From Parachryseolinea silvisoli (GTDB lineage Bacteria; Bacteroidota; Bacteroidia; Cytophagales; Cyclobacteriaceae): a DNA stretch of 64,000 nucleotides. The stretch lies in NCBI RefSeq assembly GCF_021190955.1, contig NZ_JAIOAO010000001.1, forward strand, positions 1,240,001 through 1,304,000, written 5' to 3'. Both the position numbers and the translations under genes were made by a program. The notes beneath the pieces were generated by a model. That model saw only the letters and a list, made by a program, of their open reading frames with translations. It was not told where the DNA came from and searched no databases. Of the stretch, positions 42,430 to 55,145 are shown one piece after another. How positions within the stretch are numbered: the first letter of the stretch is position 1; each line of letters begins with the position of its first letter.

Positions 42430-43721
42430 TCTCTACGCGTTGGGTTTAACAGCGAAAATCCGATGTTGCAATCTAAGCATCTTCGCTTTAAACAGAAATT
42501 ATTATGCAGCGCCAGCAACGCTTGAGAGTCAAAGGCCGATCCACATCGCATGCCAACGGCCGTCCAGCGTGACACGATGTGATTTTCTTCGGGATTAACT
42601 GCCTGTAAAAGCCCCATTGCCCTGTCGACGGCATCATCCTCGTCGTGCAGACGTCTGTAGGCGGCCACCAGGGGCGCCACGGTATTGATGATGATGTTCT
42701 CGACGCTGGCCAGTCCAACGGCTGGCACGGGCGCATCGCCCGCGGGCTTGCCCGGCAAGTAATGATGTTGCCAGTATACAGATTGTTGTACACTAAAAAG
42801 CTTCTTGAGCGCGCGGACGTCCTCACGCTCGAGCATTTGCGAGAACAAATGTTTATGGGTAAACAACAGCGCTGCGAACTGCGCAATCCGCACGGTAGGA
42901 AAGTTGGCCGGCCGCAGGCGTAAGAACCTCCACTGCGCGCGGGCCAGTTGTCGTGGCGCCAGGCTGTACTTTGCCGCCAATACGTTGTACTCGCGCCGGA
43001 GGCACGCCAAATATTCGTCGTTGGGCTGACGGTCGGTTAAGAAACCAGCTTGCCCGAGCAATAGCGCTTCAATCTGCTCCAGCGAGTGGCTCTGTTTAAG
43101 AATGACTTTGTAGGGCAACCCTTGGGCCAGCTGCTCAAACGGCTCATGATTAACTTTAAAACCGAAGTTTCGCGCCAACAGTTGGTAGCAGGTCTCGTCC
43201 CAATCGCCGTTGTTCCGCTCGAGGCGTTGTACTACATCCTTTGCTTTGAGCTCCAGGCGATCGACTACCGTTCTGTCTAACATATTCAGCACGGTAAGGG
43301 AAGGCACACGCGGCAATGCGGGAGCACACGGAATGGGTTCCTGACTATTGATTAGCTTGCGATATCGCCAAACAACATCGTCTTCCACTCGCCTGCCCAA
43401 CTCGAGCGTGGGCAGGTGTGTACCATCATGACGCTGCACAGGTTTATCCTCCCGCCACACAACGTGCAGCACAACATTGTTATAGGCAGCATCTTCGTCG
43501 TGCCGATGGCTACGCCAGCCCGATGCATGTATATGTATCTCGACCGCTCCCACCCAGTCAATCGGTCCGATGCGTACACGCGCCTGCTGAAAGTCCGGCC
43601 CTGCATGATGATTTAGATAACCCGGGTGTATCACCTGGATTGCTTCGCCCTGCGTGGTATAAAGTTCCTGTTTATTAAAATACTGATACTGCCACAGGTA
43701 GTGGATAAAAGATTCCGACAT
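42426..43721 (-). CDS. DUF2851 family protein
   Basis: A 431-residue cytoplasmic-looking protein. The family N-terminus is recognisable: HYLWQYQYFNKQELYTT, then YLNHHAGPDFQQARVRIGPIDWVGAVEIHIH with its His-rich strand and HLPTLELGRRVEDDVVWRYRKLI. A helical centre and C-terminus follow, ending with a CIxC-like pair (CLKRRCLDCNIGF, residues about 415-427) that could bind zinc. DUF2851 is widespread in Bacteroidota and uncharacterised. The gene precedes the polytopic membrane protein gene with a four-base overlap. Confidence 0.88.
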   Translation of the reverse strand: MSESFIHYLWQYQYFNKQELYTTQGEAIQVIHPGYLNHHAGPDFQQARVRIGPIDWVGAVEIHIHASGWRSHRHDEDAAYNNVVLHVVWREDKPVQRHDGTHLPTLELGRRVEDDVVWRYRKLINSQEPIPCAPALPRVPSLTVLNMLDRTVVDRLELKAKDVVQRLERNNGDWDETCYQLLARNFGFKVNHEPFEQLAQGLPYKVILKQSHSLEQIEALLLGQAGFLTDRQPNDEYLACLRREYNVLAAKYSLAPRQLARAQWRFLRLRPANFPTVRIAQFAALLFTHKHLFSQMLEREDVRALKKLFSVQQSVYWQHHYLPGKPAGDAPVPAVGLASVENIIINTVAPLVAAYRRLHDEDDAVDRAMGLLQAVNPEENHIVSRWTAVGMRCGSAFDSQALLALHNNFCLKRRCLDCNIGFSLLNPTRRE

Positions 43722-43796
43722 CGTGTTATAGGTTAAGACAACTTACAACACCAAGTTGCAATTTTACTTTCGGTTTTTCAACCGTTTCCCCAAAAT

Positions 43797-44375
43797 TTAT
43801 CTCTTCGGCAGTCGCAAGCAATCTATCAACACATCGATGTTATCATCATGCAGCAGCAAATCGACAGGAAGCTGCTCGGTGGCTTGCTGTGGCATATAGG
43901 ATACTTCAGCGGAAGCAGGGTCTTGTACAACAACAAATCCACCTTTGTCCCGTGCCGCTTTAAGCCCCTGTACACCATCGGCATTAGCACCTGACAACAA
44001 AATACACATCAACGATTTACCATATACGTCCGCCGCCGACTCGAAGGTAACGTCAATGCTGGGGCGGCAGAAGTTTACCTTTTCCGACACGTCAAGCGAC
44101 AGCGTATGGTCCTTTTCGATCAGCACGTGATAATCGGCAGGGGCGACATATACCACGTTGGGCCGTATAAGATCTTTCTCATCTACTTCCTTCACCTCAA
44201 ATTCCGTGCGATGCGACAACAGCTCGATCAACGTTGTGTCTTCAGAAGACTTCCGGTGAAATACCACTACTACGGCTATTGGTATGTCCATTTTTAGGTA
44301 TGGCAGAATCTGCAACACCATGGACAGGCTTCCTGCGGAGCCGCCAATGACGACAATATCAAACGGACCTGCCAT
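43797..44375 (-). CDS. chemotaxis-type methylesterase CheB (catalytic domain only)
   Basis: A 192-residue CheB methylesterase without a receiver domain. The catalytic triad can be placed as Ser13 (VIGGSAGS), His40 (VVFHRKSS) and Asp133 (LSGANADG). Chemotaxis CheB removes methyl groups from receptor glutamates, but here it is the last gene of an operon with CheR, a response regulator and two hybrid kinases, with no receptor. It probably demethylates a kinase coiled coil or other partner. CheR stops seven bases upstream. Confidence 0.9.
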   Translation of the reverse strand: MAGPFDIVVIGGSAGSLSMVLQILPYLKMDIPIAVVVVFHRKSSEDTTLIELLSHRTEFEVKEVDEKDLIRPNVVYVAPADYHVLIEKDHTLSLDVSEKVNFCRPSIDVTFESAADVYGKSLMCILLSGANADGVQGLKAARDKGGFVVVQDPASAEVSYMPQQATEQLPVDLLLHDDNIDVLIDCLRLPKR

Positions 44376-44382
44376 ATATTAT

Positions 44383-45216
44383 TCACCTAATTTTACGCCA
44401 GATTTTTTCTTTGTTCGCCACCTGCCTGTACTTGTGACTGATAGAAGAAAACTTCAAGGTCTCTTTTGAACCCAGGGCGAGAAAACCCAACGGCTCGAGA
44501 CTATCGTCAAATAATTTTAATGCCCGCTCCTGTAGCTCCTTGTCGAAATAGATCATCACATTGCGACACAAGATAAGTTGAAATTCGTTAAAGGAGCTAT
44601 CAGAAACCAGGTTGTGGTTCGCTAGAATAATCTTCTTTCCCAGTTGCTCGTCAAATTTGGCCGCGTTGTATTGCGCGGTATAGTACGACGAGAAATCATT
44701 CTTGCCGCCCGAGAGTATATAATTCTCGGAGTATTGCTTCATCTGATTCATGGGGAAAACACCGGCACGTACTTTTTCCAACACGGCGGGGTTGATATCG
44801 GTGGCGTACAGCAACGACTTTTGCAGCAACCGGGCCTCTTGCAACAAGATAGCCATCGAGTATACCTCTTCCCCCGTCGAGCAGCCGGCATGCCAGATAC
44901 GAATCAGCGGACTGGTTGCCAATACCGGGAGTATCTCTTCCCGCAGCGTGCGGTAGAACTGCGTGTCGCGAAACATTTCGGTAACGTTTACCGTGATCTC
45001 CTCCACGAAGTGTTTAAAGTATACATCGTCGCTGCGCAAGCGGTAACGAAACTCGGCAAAGCTCAAGAACTTGTCGTTGGCGACAAGCCTGTTGATACGA
45101 CGCTTGAGCGACGCGCGGGAGTAATTCACAAAGTCGTACCCATGCACCTCTACCAGGTCGTGTAGTACGATCTCAATTTCGTTGTCGGATAAATCTAGCG
45201 AAGTTTCTTGGTTCAT
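44383..45216 (-). CDS. CheR-type protein-glutamate methyltransferase
   Basis: A 277-residue CheR methyltransferase. An N-terminal helical domain (about 1-75, SRASLKRRINRLVANDKF) precedes the SAM-binding domain with ITVNVTEMFRD, IWHAGCSTGEEVYSMAIL and LLYATDINPAVLEKVRAGVF, and the LCRNVMIYFDKELQ and LGSKETLKFSS motifs. The start at 45216 (MNQETSLDLSDNEIEI) is chosen since the longer frame's first 64 residues are not family-like. It works together with the adjacent CheB to set methylation of an unknown target, which may be the coiled coils of the hybrid kinases. Confidence 0.92.
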   Translation of the reverse strand: MNQETSLDLSDNEIEIVLHDLVEVHGYDFVNYSRASLKRRINRLVANDKFLSFAEFRYRLRSDDVYFKHFVEEITVNVTEMFRDTQFYRTLREEILPVLATSPLIRIWHAGCSTGEEVYSMAILLQEARLLQKSLLYATDINPAVLEKVRAGVFPMNQMKQYSENYILSGGKNDFSSYYTAQYNAAKFDEQLGKKIILANHNLVSDSSFNEFQLILCRNVMIYFDKELQERALKLFDDSLEPLGFLALGSKETLKFSSISHKYRQVANKEKIWRKIR

Positions 45217-45223
45217 GTCTGCG

Positions 45224-45601
45224 TTATGGTAGATAACGTTGTAACAAGGTAAGTAGCTCATCGACATTGATGGGTTTGGAAATGTATGCGTTCGCACCCG
45301 CCTGTATACACTTCTCACGGTCGCCGGCCATGGCTTGTGCCGTGACGGCGATGACAGGGATGTCACTGCGCGTACCCTTCCGGATGCGCGACAGCGTCTC
45401 GTAACCATCCATTTCGGGCATCATCATATCCAGCAGCACGATGCCAATACCCGGCTGGGCTTCCAGCAAGCTTACTCCTTCCGTGGCGCGGGTGGTCGTC
45501 ACACAGGTGAAGCCACGCGATTTCAATACTGCCGTTAGTGCAAAGATGTTGCGGCTGTCGTCATCGATCAGGATTATCTTCGGAGGTGTGGTCGTTGTCA
45601 T
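45224..45601 (-). CDS. single-domain response regulator of the CheR/CheB operon
   Basis: A 125-residue receiver domain with acidic pocket D13/D14 (IDDDSRNIF), phospho-acceptor D58 in IVLLDMMMPEMDG, and VIAVTAQAMAGDREKCIQAGANAYISKPINV at the C-terminus. It is six bases from the hybrid kinase stop and seven from the CheR start, so it is translated from the same message. It resembles the third receiver of that kinase and may be its phospho-partner. No output domain is present. Confidence 0.93.
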   Translation of the reverse strand: MTTTTPPKIILIDDDSRNIFALTAVLKSRGFTCVTTTRATEGVSLLEAQPGIGIVLLDMMMPEMDGYETLSRIRKGTRSDIPVIAVTAQAMAGDREKCIQAGANAYISKPINVDELLTLLQRYLP

Positions 45602-45607
45602 CCAGGA

Positions 45608-49213
<3,606 letters not shown>

Positions 49214-49269
49214 GGAAACGTCGAGTTCAGATAAGTATAGGTTGCGTTGAGCGTATTCTTACTAAGATG

Positions 49270-50865
49270 CTATGTAGTAAACTGCTGCAAGGCTTCTACC
49301 GGCTTCGTTTGCCGCACCGGAAAAACCATGATAAAACAAGTACCCAGAGACTCAATGCTGCGTGCTGCAATTAAGCCGTGATGCCGGTCGACCACCTTCT
49401 TGACAATGGCCAGTCCGATGCCGGTGCCTTCATACCGCTCGGAGGTGTTCAGACGCTGGAAGATCTCAAAGATCTTTTCGGCGTAGTCTTCGCTAAAGCC
49501 GATGCCATTGTCTTGTACTGCGATGCGACAATAATCACCATCGGGCACGGCCGGCGCATCGATCGCTTTGTCAGCAATATACTCGGCCGTGATCTCGATC
49601 TGGCAGGGCACATCCTTGCGCGCAAACTTCAGCGCATTGCTGATCAGGTTTTGAAACACTTGCCGGATCTGCACCGGAATTACTTCCAGCGTAGGCAGCG
49701 GCCCCGCTGTAATCGATGCACCTTTTGCCTTAATGACAACCTCCAGGTCAGTCAACAAGCGTTCGACTACCCCGTTCAGGTCTACGATGCTAAAGGAAGT
49801 TTCTCCCTTGATGTTGGAGTAATCGAGCACGTCGGCAATAAGTTTGCGCAGGCGCTCAGCAGAGAGGTTGATCTTTTCCAGATAGCCTTGGGCCTGGGGT
49901 GATGGCGGAGTATACTTTTCATTCAGCAGGTTGCTAAAGACCTGGATTTTACGCAGCGGCTCCTGCAGGTCGTGCGAGGCAATAAAAGCAAACTGTTGCA
50001 GTTCGTAATTGCTCTCCTCCAGTTTCTGATTCGTGCGCACAAGCTCGGTCGTACGCTCCTGCACCCGTTTTTCTAAAAGTTGGGCAGCAATCTTTTGCTC
50101 GTGGATGTCCGTCAGGATACCAACCCATTTAGAAGCGATGCCGTGGTGCTGGACAGGGGTTAAATACAGCACGTAAAACCGAAAGGCCTCAAGGCCTAGC
50201 TTTTTTACCTTTACTTCGTGCACTTGCTGGTGCTGAGTTCGAATGGCCGATTTAACGTATTGGCACATGTCTCCCTCCTCGCATTGGGGAAATTTATCCC
50301 TATCTGCCGAGAATTGATACCAGTTTTGGTTAACAAATTCCACATTACCATCGAAATCCGTAGTAAAAGCAACTTGCGGAATCGACTCTAAAATCGACTC
50401 TAACTCGGCTACGTTGTCTTTCAGGCGGCTTTCGGCCCGCTTTCGGAATTCAATCTCGTCGCGAAGCTCCCGGTCCATCTCTTGCAGACGGCGGGTTTGT
50501 TCGGCAAGCCTGTAGAAAGTCTTGATCTTGAGCAGCAGAATATCCGGATCGAAAGGCTTGGTAACGTAATCAATACCGCCCGAGGCGTAGCCTTTCGTAA
50601 TAAACTTTTTGTGAATATTGACGGCTGAGAGAAAGATGATAGGGATATCTTTCGATTTGCTATAGCCGGAAACCGCCTCGGCCACCTCAAAGCCATCCAT
50701 GTCGGGCATTTGCACGTCGAGGATGATGAGGGAATATGTATTCTTCAGGATTTTTTTAAGAGCTTCCTCGCCAGAGTTGGCTGTATCGACATCAAACTTA
50801 TGAAGATTCAGCAGCGTCTTTAACGAAAATACATTTTCCTGATTGTCATCGACAATGAGCACCAT
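49270..50865 (-). CDS. REC-PAS sensor histidine kinase (first gene of the CheR/CheB operon)
   Basis: A 531-residue soluble kinase. An N-terminal receiver (1-120, acceptor D50 in LIILDVQMPDMDG) is joined by a coiled coil to a PAS domain (about 150-265, SILESIPQVAFTTDFDGNVEFVN) and a HisKA/HATPase core. The phospho-acceptor is H298 in ASHDLQEPLRKIQVFSNLL; the ATPase part has NLISNALKFARKD, DNGIGFSEDYAEKIFEIFQRL and GTGIGLAIVKKVV. A perfect -7 box (TATTTTTG) lies only five bases before its ATG. The hybrid kinase gene follows 56 bp later. Confidence 0.92.
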   Translation of the reverse strand: MVLIVDDNQENVFSLKTLLNLHKFDVDTANSGEEALKKILKNTYSLIILDVQMPDMDGFEVAEAVSGYSKSKDIPIIFLSAVNIHKKFITKGYASGGIDYVTKPFDPDILLLKIKTFYRLAEQTRRLQEMDRELRDEIEFRKRAESRLKDNVAELESILESIPQVAFTTDFDGNVEFVNQNWYQFSADRDKFPQCEEGDMCQYVKSAIRTQHQQVHEVKVKKLGLEAFRFYVLYLTPVQHHGIASKWVGILTDIHEQKIAAQLLEKRVQERTTELVRTNQKLEESNYELQQFAFIASHDLQEPLRKIQVFSNLLNEKYTPPSPQAQGYLEKINLSAERLRKLIADVLDYSNIKGETSFSIVDLNGVVERLLTDLEVVIKAKGASITAGPLPTLEVIPVQIRQVFQNLISNALKFARKDVPCQIEITAEYIADKAIDAPAVPDGDYCRIAVQDNGIGFSEDYAEKIFEIFQRLNTSERYEGTGIGLAIVKKVVDRHHGLIAARSIESLGTCFIMVFPVRQTKPVEALQQFTT

Positions 50866-50870
50866 AGTAT

Positions 50871-50878
50871 CAAAAATA
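50871..50878 (-). promoter_or_regulatory. -7 box of the CheR/CheB signalling operon
   Basis: TATTTTTG on the minus strand, a perfect TAnnTTTG, ending five bases before the first ATG of the operon (50865). Transcription would start at or within a few bases of the start codon. Confidence 0.5.
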
Positions 50879-50976
50879 GCACGAAGTCCGGATCTGCCTA
50901 CAGCTTTTCAACTGGCTGCAGTCCCCTTCTTCAGGTTCATCACAATCCTGCGCGAATACAAAAATCATTCCCACCT

Positions 50977-51021
50977 AAAAACAGAGCGAGTGTGAGCGCG
51001 AAAGCGAACACACTCACGCTC
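50977..51021 (-). terminator. intrinsic terminator after pyrF
   Basis: On the minus strand GAGCG-TG-AGTGTG pairs with CACACT-CGCTC around a 14-base loop and is followed by TGTTTTT. It lies about 77 bases past the pyrF stop and before the signalling operon. Confidence 0.55.
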
Positions 51022-51097
51022 ACTCTTTCCTCACACAAAACGTTTTGTGGTTAATGGTACATGAATTTTGATGAATGTTTTTTGTAAGTATCCGGTG

Positions 51098-51919
51098 CTA
51101 TTTCCCGAGGATGCTGTCGAGCAGGCGGTGCATATCCTGCTGTACTTGCTGCGCTTCCGCACGGGCGCGGGTTGTAAAGTCCTTGTCGCCCGAAGCATAG
51201 ATAATGGCCCGCGAAGAGTTCACCAACAGCCCGCATTGCTTATTCATACCGTGGCGTGAGGTCATTTCGAGGTCCCCTCCTTGGGCGCCAATGCCAGGCA
51301 CCAGGAAGAAATGATCGGGTGCCAACGCACGGATGCCCTGGATCTTGTCCGCTTGCGTGGCGCCTACTACATACATCAGCTGGTCGGGCGAGCCCCACTG
51401 CTGCGACCGCAGCAACACCTCCTCGTATAACTTACGGCCATTGGCCGACTCAATCATTTGAAAGTCATTGGCACCGGTATTGGATGTGTGCGCCAGCAGA
51501 ATAACCCACTTGCCCGCAAATTCCAGGAACGGCTTTACAGAATCCTCGCCCATGTACGGCGCTACCGTAATAGAGTCGAAGTTCATCTGACTAAAGAACG
51601 CCTGTGCGTATAGCGAAGAAGTATTGCCGATGTCACCACGTTTGGCATCGGCAATCGTAAAGACGTCTTTCGGAATATACTCCAAAGTTTTCTGCAGACT
51701 CTCCCACCCTTTCAGTCCCAGCGCCTCGTAAAAGGCAATATTGGGTTTATACGCTACCGCGAAGTCGTGCGTGGCGTCAATGATCTGGCGATTGAACTCA
51801 AAGACAGGGTCTTTCTCCGCCAGCAAGTGACGGGGTATTTTTTTGAGGTCGGTGTCGAGGCCTACACACAGGTAGGAGCTTTTCTTCCGGATCTGCTCAA
51901 AGAGCTGTTGCCTGTTCAT
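51098..51919 (-). CDS. pyrF: orotidine 5'-phosphate decarboxylase
   Basis: A 273-residue enzyme of the type-2 OMP decarboxylase group that converts OMP to UMP, the last step of pyrimidine synthesis. The catalytic Asp-Lys-Asp set lies in D91-A-K93-RGD96 ([12 protein letters not shown]), with [10 protein letters not shown] at the N-terminus and [33 protein letters not shown] carrying the phosphate site. The length is typical of the longer type found in Bacteroidota and Actinobacteria. It lies nine bases downstream of the lolA stop on the same strand. pyrD lies two genes upstream, so two UMP steps flank lolA and ftsK. Confidence 0.95.
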   Translation of the reverse strand: MNRQQLFEQIRKKSSYLCVGLDTDLKKIPRHLLAEKDPVFEFNRQIIDATHDFAVAYKPNIAFYEALGLKGWESLQKTLEYIPKDVFTIADAKRGDIGNTSSLYAQAFFSQMNFDSITVAPYMGEDSVKPFLEFAGKWVILLAHTSNTGANDFQMIESANGRKLYEEVLLRSQQWGSPDQLMYVVGATQADKIQGIRALAPDHFFLVPGIGAQGGDLEMTSRHGMNKQCGLLVNSSRAIIYASGDKDFTTRARAEAQQVQQDMHRLLDSILGK

Positions 51920-51928
51920 GAAGAAGGA

Positions 51929-52570
51929 TTAGCGAAGATCAACAACGCTTACGTCCGGATGCTTTTTCGCATCGAAAGTAAAGAAGGAGTCTTCTACTTT
52001 GACATTGGGTGTAAACTTGGTGATCGTGTATTTGTAGCGGTTGCCACCTTTGTCAAACAGCGTAAAGCTTTGAATGATCTTATCCTTTTTGTTGATGAAC
52101 ATCTTCACCTTGAAATATTGAGCGTCTTTCTTCTCAGGAACAAGGTCGATCTCTTCGCACATCACACCGTTTTCTACCTTGTCTTGCAGATAGAGGTATT
52201 TGAAGCCTTTTTTGTAGATCTCGTGCATTTTGGAAGGATTCACGTCTTCCGAATTAGGATCATAGTTGTCAATGTTGACCTCTTTAGCTTCCGGCAGGTA
52301 CGTCCAGATGGTCGCGCCATTGTTAATGACTTCCTGTTCAGGCAGCGCCAGGCGGAATTTGTTGCCTTTTACCGTGATTTTGCCTTTAAACTCTTCGCTG
52401 ATCCTTTCAACGTCGTTGGTGAGTGTGTAGGAAATATTGGCCTCAAAGGACGGGATGGTCTTGTACTTTTTGCTCATGGCGTCGAGTGTCTCCAACGCCT
52501 TCGGATCGTACTGGGCGGATACGGTTACTGCCAAAATCATCGCCAAGAAGGCTAAAATCGTGTTTTTCAT
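51929..52570 (-). CDS. lolA: outer-membrane lipoprotein carrier LolA-like
   Basis: A 213-residue periplasmic carrier with signal peptide (about 1-19, AVTVSAQ). The mature beta-barrel half has FEANISYTLTNDVERISEEFKGKITVKGNKFRLALPEQEVINNGATIWTYLPE, and the later half KVKMFINKKDKIIQSFTLFDKGGNRYKYTITKFTPNVKVEDSFFTFDA. The family uses an Arg/Lys-rich open barrel to bind acylated proteins released by LolCDE and hand them to LolB or directly to the outer membrane. In Bacteroidota LolB is usually absent. The gene is downstream of ftsK with its own -7 box over the ftsK stop. Confidence 0.88.
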   Translation of the reverse strand: MKNTILAFLAMILAVTVSAQYDPKALETLDAMSKKYKTIPSFEANISYTLTNDVERISEEFKGKITVKGNKFRLALPEQEVINNGATIWTYLPEAKEVNIDNYDPNSEDVNPSKMHEIYKKGFKYLYLQDKVENGVMCEEIDLVPEKKDAQYFKVKMFINKKDKIIQSFTLFDKGGNRYKYTITKFTPNVKVEDSFFTFDAKKHPDVSVVDLR

Positions 52571-52595
52571 TCGGTTATTCGCTTAAATAATGCTG

Positions 52596-52603
52596 CAAAG
52601 TTA
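52596..52603 (-). promoter_or_regulatory. -7 box of lolA overlapping the ftsK stop
   Basis: TAACTTTG on the minus strand, a perfect TAnnTTTG that includes the ftsK TAA (52601-52603), with a leader of about 20 bases to the lolA ATG. It suggests lolA-pyrF can be transcribed independently of ftsK. Confidence 0.5.
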
Positions 52604-55078
52604 AGATTGACGGTGTCTTTCTTTTAACGATGTCAATAATTGTTCCAAACTTCCCTCGTCTACAATCAACACCTCCCGGGCCTTGCTGCCCTCAAAGGGT
52701 CCAACAATACCGGCCGCCTCAAGCTGGTCGATAAGGCGCCCAGCCCGGTTGTACCCCAGTTTGAGCTTGCGCTGGATAAGCGATGTACTGCCCTGCTGGT
52801 GCATGACAATCAGACGAGCTGCGTCTTCAAAGAGCGCATCGCGGTCAGACAGGTCCACATCCGCCACACCACCTTCGTCGTCGCCCTCGTATTCGGGTAA
52901 CATGTACGCGGAGTCATAACCCCGCTGAGAACCAATAAATTCTACAACCCGTTCGATCTCGGGCGTATCGACAAATGGGCACTGCAGACGGATCACATCC
53001 GAACCTGTCGACAACAGCATGTCGCCTTGTCCCACAAGTTGGTCAGCGCCACCTGCATCAAGAATGGTGCGTGAGTCTACCTTGGATGTTACGCGGAATG
53101 ACAAGCGTGCCGGGAAGTTGGCCTTGATCACACCGGTAATAACGTTTACCGACGGGCGCTGCGTTGCCACCACCAGGTGGATGCCAATGGCACGCGCCAG
53201 TTGGGCCAGGCGGGCAATCGGAGTTTCTACCTCTTTACCCGCTGTCATCATCAAGTCGGCCAGCTCGTCAATGACGAGTACGATATAGGGCAAGAAGCGG
53301 TGTCCTTCTTTGGGGTTGAGTTTCCGCGCAATGAACTTGGCGTTGTATTCCTTCAGGTTGCGCGTGCCGGCATCTTTGAGAATCTCGTACCGGTTCTCCA
53401 TTTCTATACACAGCGAGTTGAGTGTATGCACTACCTTCTTGGTATCGGTAATGATGGCTTCCTCGCTGTTAGGCAGTTTGGCCAGGTAGTGTCGTTCAAT
53501 CTTGCTGAACAGCGACATCTCCACCTTTTTAGGATCGACCAGCACAAACTTGAGCTGCGACGGGTGCCGCTTGTACAGCAGAGATGCCAGGATGATATTC
53601 AGACCGACCGACTTACCCTGGCCCGTGGCACCCGCTACCAGCAAGTGCGGCATTTTGGCCAGGTCGATCACCAGTACCTCGTTGGAAATGGTTTTGCCCA
53701 TGACCACAGGCAGCTCCTTATCGGTTTTGGCAAATGCCGCAGAGGCAAATACCGAGCGAACGCTAACCATCTCGCGATTCTTATTCGGCACCTCGATACC
53801 GATCGTTCCCTTGCCAGGGATGGGCGCAATGATCCGAATACCCAGCGCCGACAAGCTGAGCGCAATGTCGTCTTCCAGGTTTTTGATTCGTGAGATCTTG
53901 ATACCTGCATCGGGTACGATCTCGTAGAGTGTTACGGTCGGACCGATGGTAGCTTTGATGCTTTGAATGCCGATCTTGAAGTTTACCAGCGTGGCGACAA
54001 TCCTGTCTTTGTTCTGATTGAGCTCTTCCTGGCTTACGCCGGCTTTACCAGTGTCGTATTCGTTCAGCAGCTCGAGCGTCGGGAATTTATAGTTGCTCAG
54101 GTCGAGGGTCGGATCATATTCGCCTTGCTCTTCCACCAGCCGCTCGGCCAGCTCGTCTGTTTCGAGGGTCTCTTCAATGATAAATTCCGGCTCGTTTTTC
54201 TTTACCGGCGGGGGTTCGGGGCGCTCTATTTCGAGCGTCAGCTCTTTGGGTTTATTCATCGCCGGTGCTACCGGGGGCGGTTTCACCAGGACAATCGGTT
54301 CAGCCTTCTCTTCTTTCTTACGCTCCGGCCAGTTGTCCTTGTCATCGGTGTACTCAGGCGCCAACGGCCCCTCGGCTACCACCTCCTCTTTTTCGCCATC
54401 GTCAGGCAAGATGGCATCATTGCCGATCGGCTTAGGATCTTTGAGTTGGAAGAGCGGAATGGCCGTTACATTAAAATAGAATATAATAAAGACAAACAAT
54501 GAAAGGATCAGCAGCAGGAAGGTGCCCCAGCCAAACATGCTGTCACTCAACACGGCCATTTGATATCCAAAGCCGCCACCCAGAAAGCTCCACTCACTTA
54601 CGCCATCGTTGATCATCGTCATGTAGCCAAGCAACAGGCAAAGCCACAGGCCCGAGAAGATGGAGAAGATCGTGAACGAAAATATGCGGACCAACTCGCG
54701 GTTGAAGATGATCTTGAAGCCCACCAGAAATGCCAGTGGCGGGATAAAGAAACCTGCAACGCCAAACCAGCGGAAGATAAAATAATGTGATGCTATGGCG
54801 CCCCACAGCCCCAGCCAGTTGGCCACTTCACGACCGGACTCTACCAGCGCCGAATCCTGCGTCGCTTCGACTACGCTCTGATCGGCCTTGCCCGTGAAGA
54901 GATAGGAGAACATGGACAGGAACAAAAAGATACCCACGATCATGAGGAAAAAGCCGATGGCGAGCTTAAACCGCGGATCTTTCAAAAACGCAAACGAAAA
55001 GCGGGACTTCGCAGCTTTTCCCTTCTTCTCCTTTTCCGGTTTCTTAAAGTTATTTGACTTATAGGTGTTTTGTGCCAT
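52601..55078 (-). CDS. ftsK: DNA translocase FtsK
   Basis: An 825-residue septal DNA pump. An N-terminal four-helix membrane part (about 30-210) is followed by a short acidic/Pro-rich linker (about 225-330), much shorter than in E. coli. The motor domain has Walker A GATGQGKS (near residue 484), Walker B LVIDELADLM, and the HLVVATQRPSVNVITGVIKANFPARLSF segment. The C-terminal gamma winged-helix (about 760-820, LIQRKLKLGYNRAGRLIDQLE) recognises polar KOPS-like sequences. Together with XerCD-type recombinases it resolves chromosome dimers; a xerD gene is 3.4 kb away. Its start matches MAQNTYKSNN with a -7 box 18 bases upstream. Confidence 0.95.
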   Translation of the reverse strand: MAQNTYKSNNFKKPEKEKKGKAAKSRFSFAFLKDPRFKLAIGFFLMIVGIFLFLSMFSYLFTGKADQSVVEATQDSALVESGREVANWLGLWGAIASHYFIFRWFGVAGFFIPPLAFLVGFKIIFNRELVRIFSFTIFSIFSGLWLCLLLGYMTMINDGVSEWSFLGGGFGYQMAVLSDSMFGWGTFLLLILSLFVFIIFYFNVTAIPLFQLKDPKPIGNDAILPDDGEKEEVVAEGPLAPEYTDDKDNWPERKKEEKAEPIVLVKPPPVAPAMNKPKELTLEIERPEPPPVKKNEPEFIIEETLETDELAERLVEEQGEYDPTLDLSNYKFPTLELLNEYDTGKAGVSQEELNQNKDRIVATLVNFKIGIQSIKATIGPTVTLYEIVPDAGIKISRIKNLEDDIALSLSALGIRIIAPIPGKGTIGIEVPNKNREMVSVRSVFASAAFAKTDKELPVVMGKTISNEVLVIDLAKMPHLLVAGATGQGKSVGLNIILASLLYKRHPSQLKFVLVDPKKVEMSLFSKIERHYLAKLPNSEEAIITDTKKVVHTLNSLCIEMENRYEILKDAGTRNLKEYNAKFIARKLNPKEGHRFLPYIVLVIDELADLMMTAGKEVETPIARLAQLARAIGIHLVVATQRPSVNVITGVIKANFPARLSFRVTSKVDSRTILDAGGADQLVGQGDMLLSTGSDVIRLQCPFVDTPEIERVVEFIGSQRGYDSAYMLPEYEGDDEGGVADVDLSDRDALFEDAARLIVMHQQGSTSLIQRKLKLGYNRAGRLIDQLEAAGIVGPFEGSKAREVLIVDEGSLEQLLTSLKERHRQS

Positions 55079-55095
55079 CCGCTTTAAAAATAGGT

Positions 55096-55103
55096 CAAAA
55101 CTA
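55096..55103 (-). promoter_or_regulatory. -7 box of ftsK
   Basis: TAGTTTTG on the minus strand, a perfect TAnnTTTG, 18 bases before the ATG at 55078, giving a short leader. Confidence 0.5.
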
Positions 55104-55145
55104 ACAAAAATGTATGGATGTGCGCCCGTTCAATTTTACCGAAGC

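Noticed and set aside
45217-45408. N-terminal extension of CheR
   Set aside because: Antisense to the response regulator gene; CheR family N-terminus begins at MNQETSLDLSDNEIEI.
50984-51030. Repeats of GTGAGCG/CGCTCAC taken as a CRISPR or satellite
   Set aside because: Only two inverted copies; read as the pyrF terminator hairpin.
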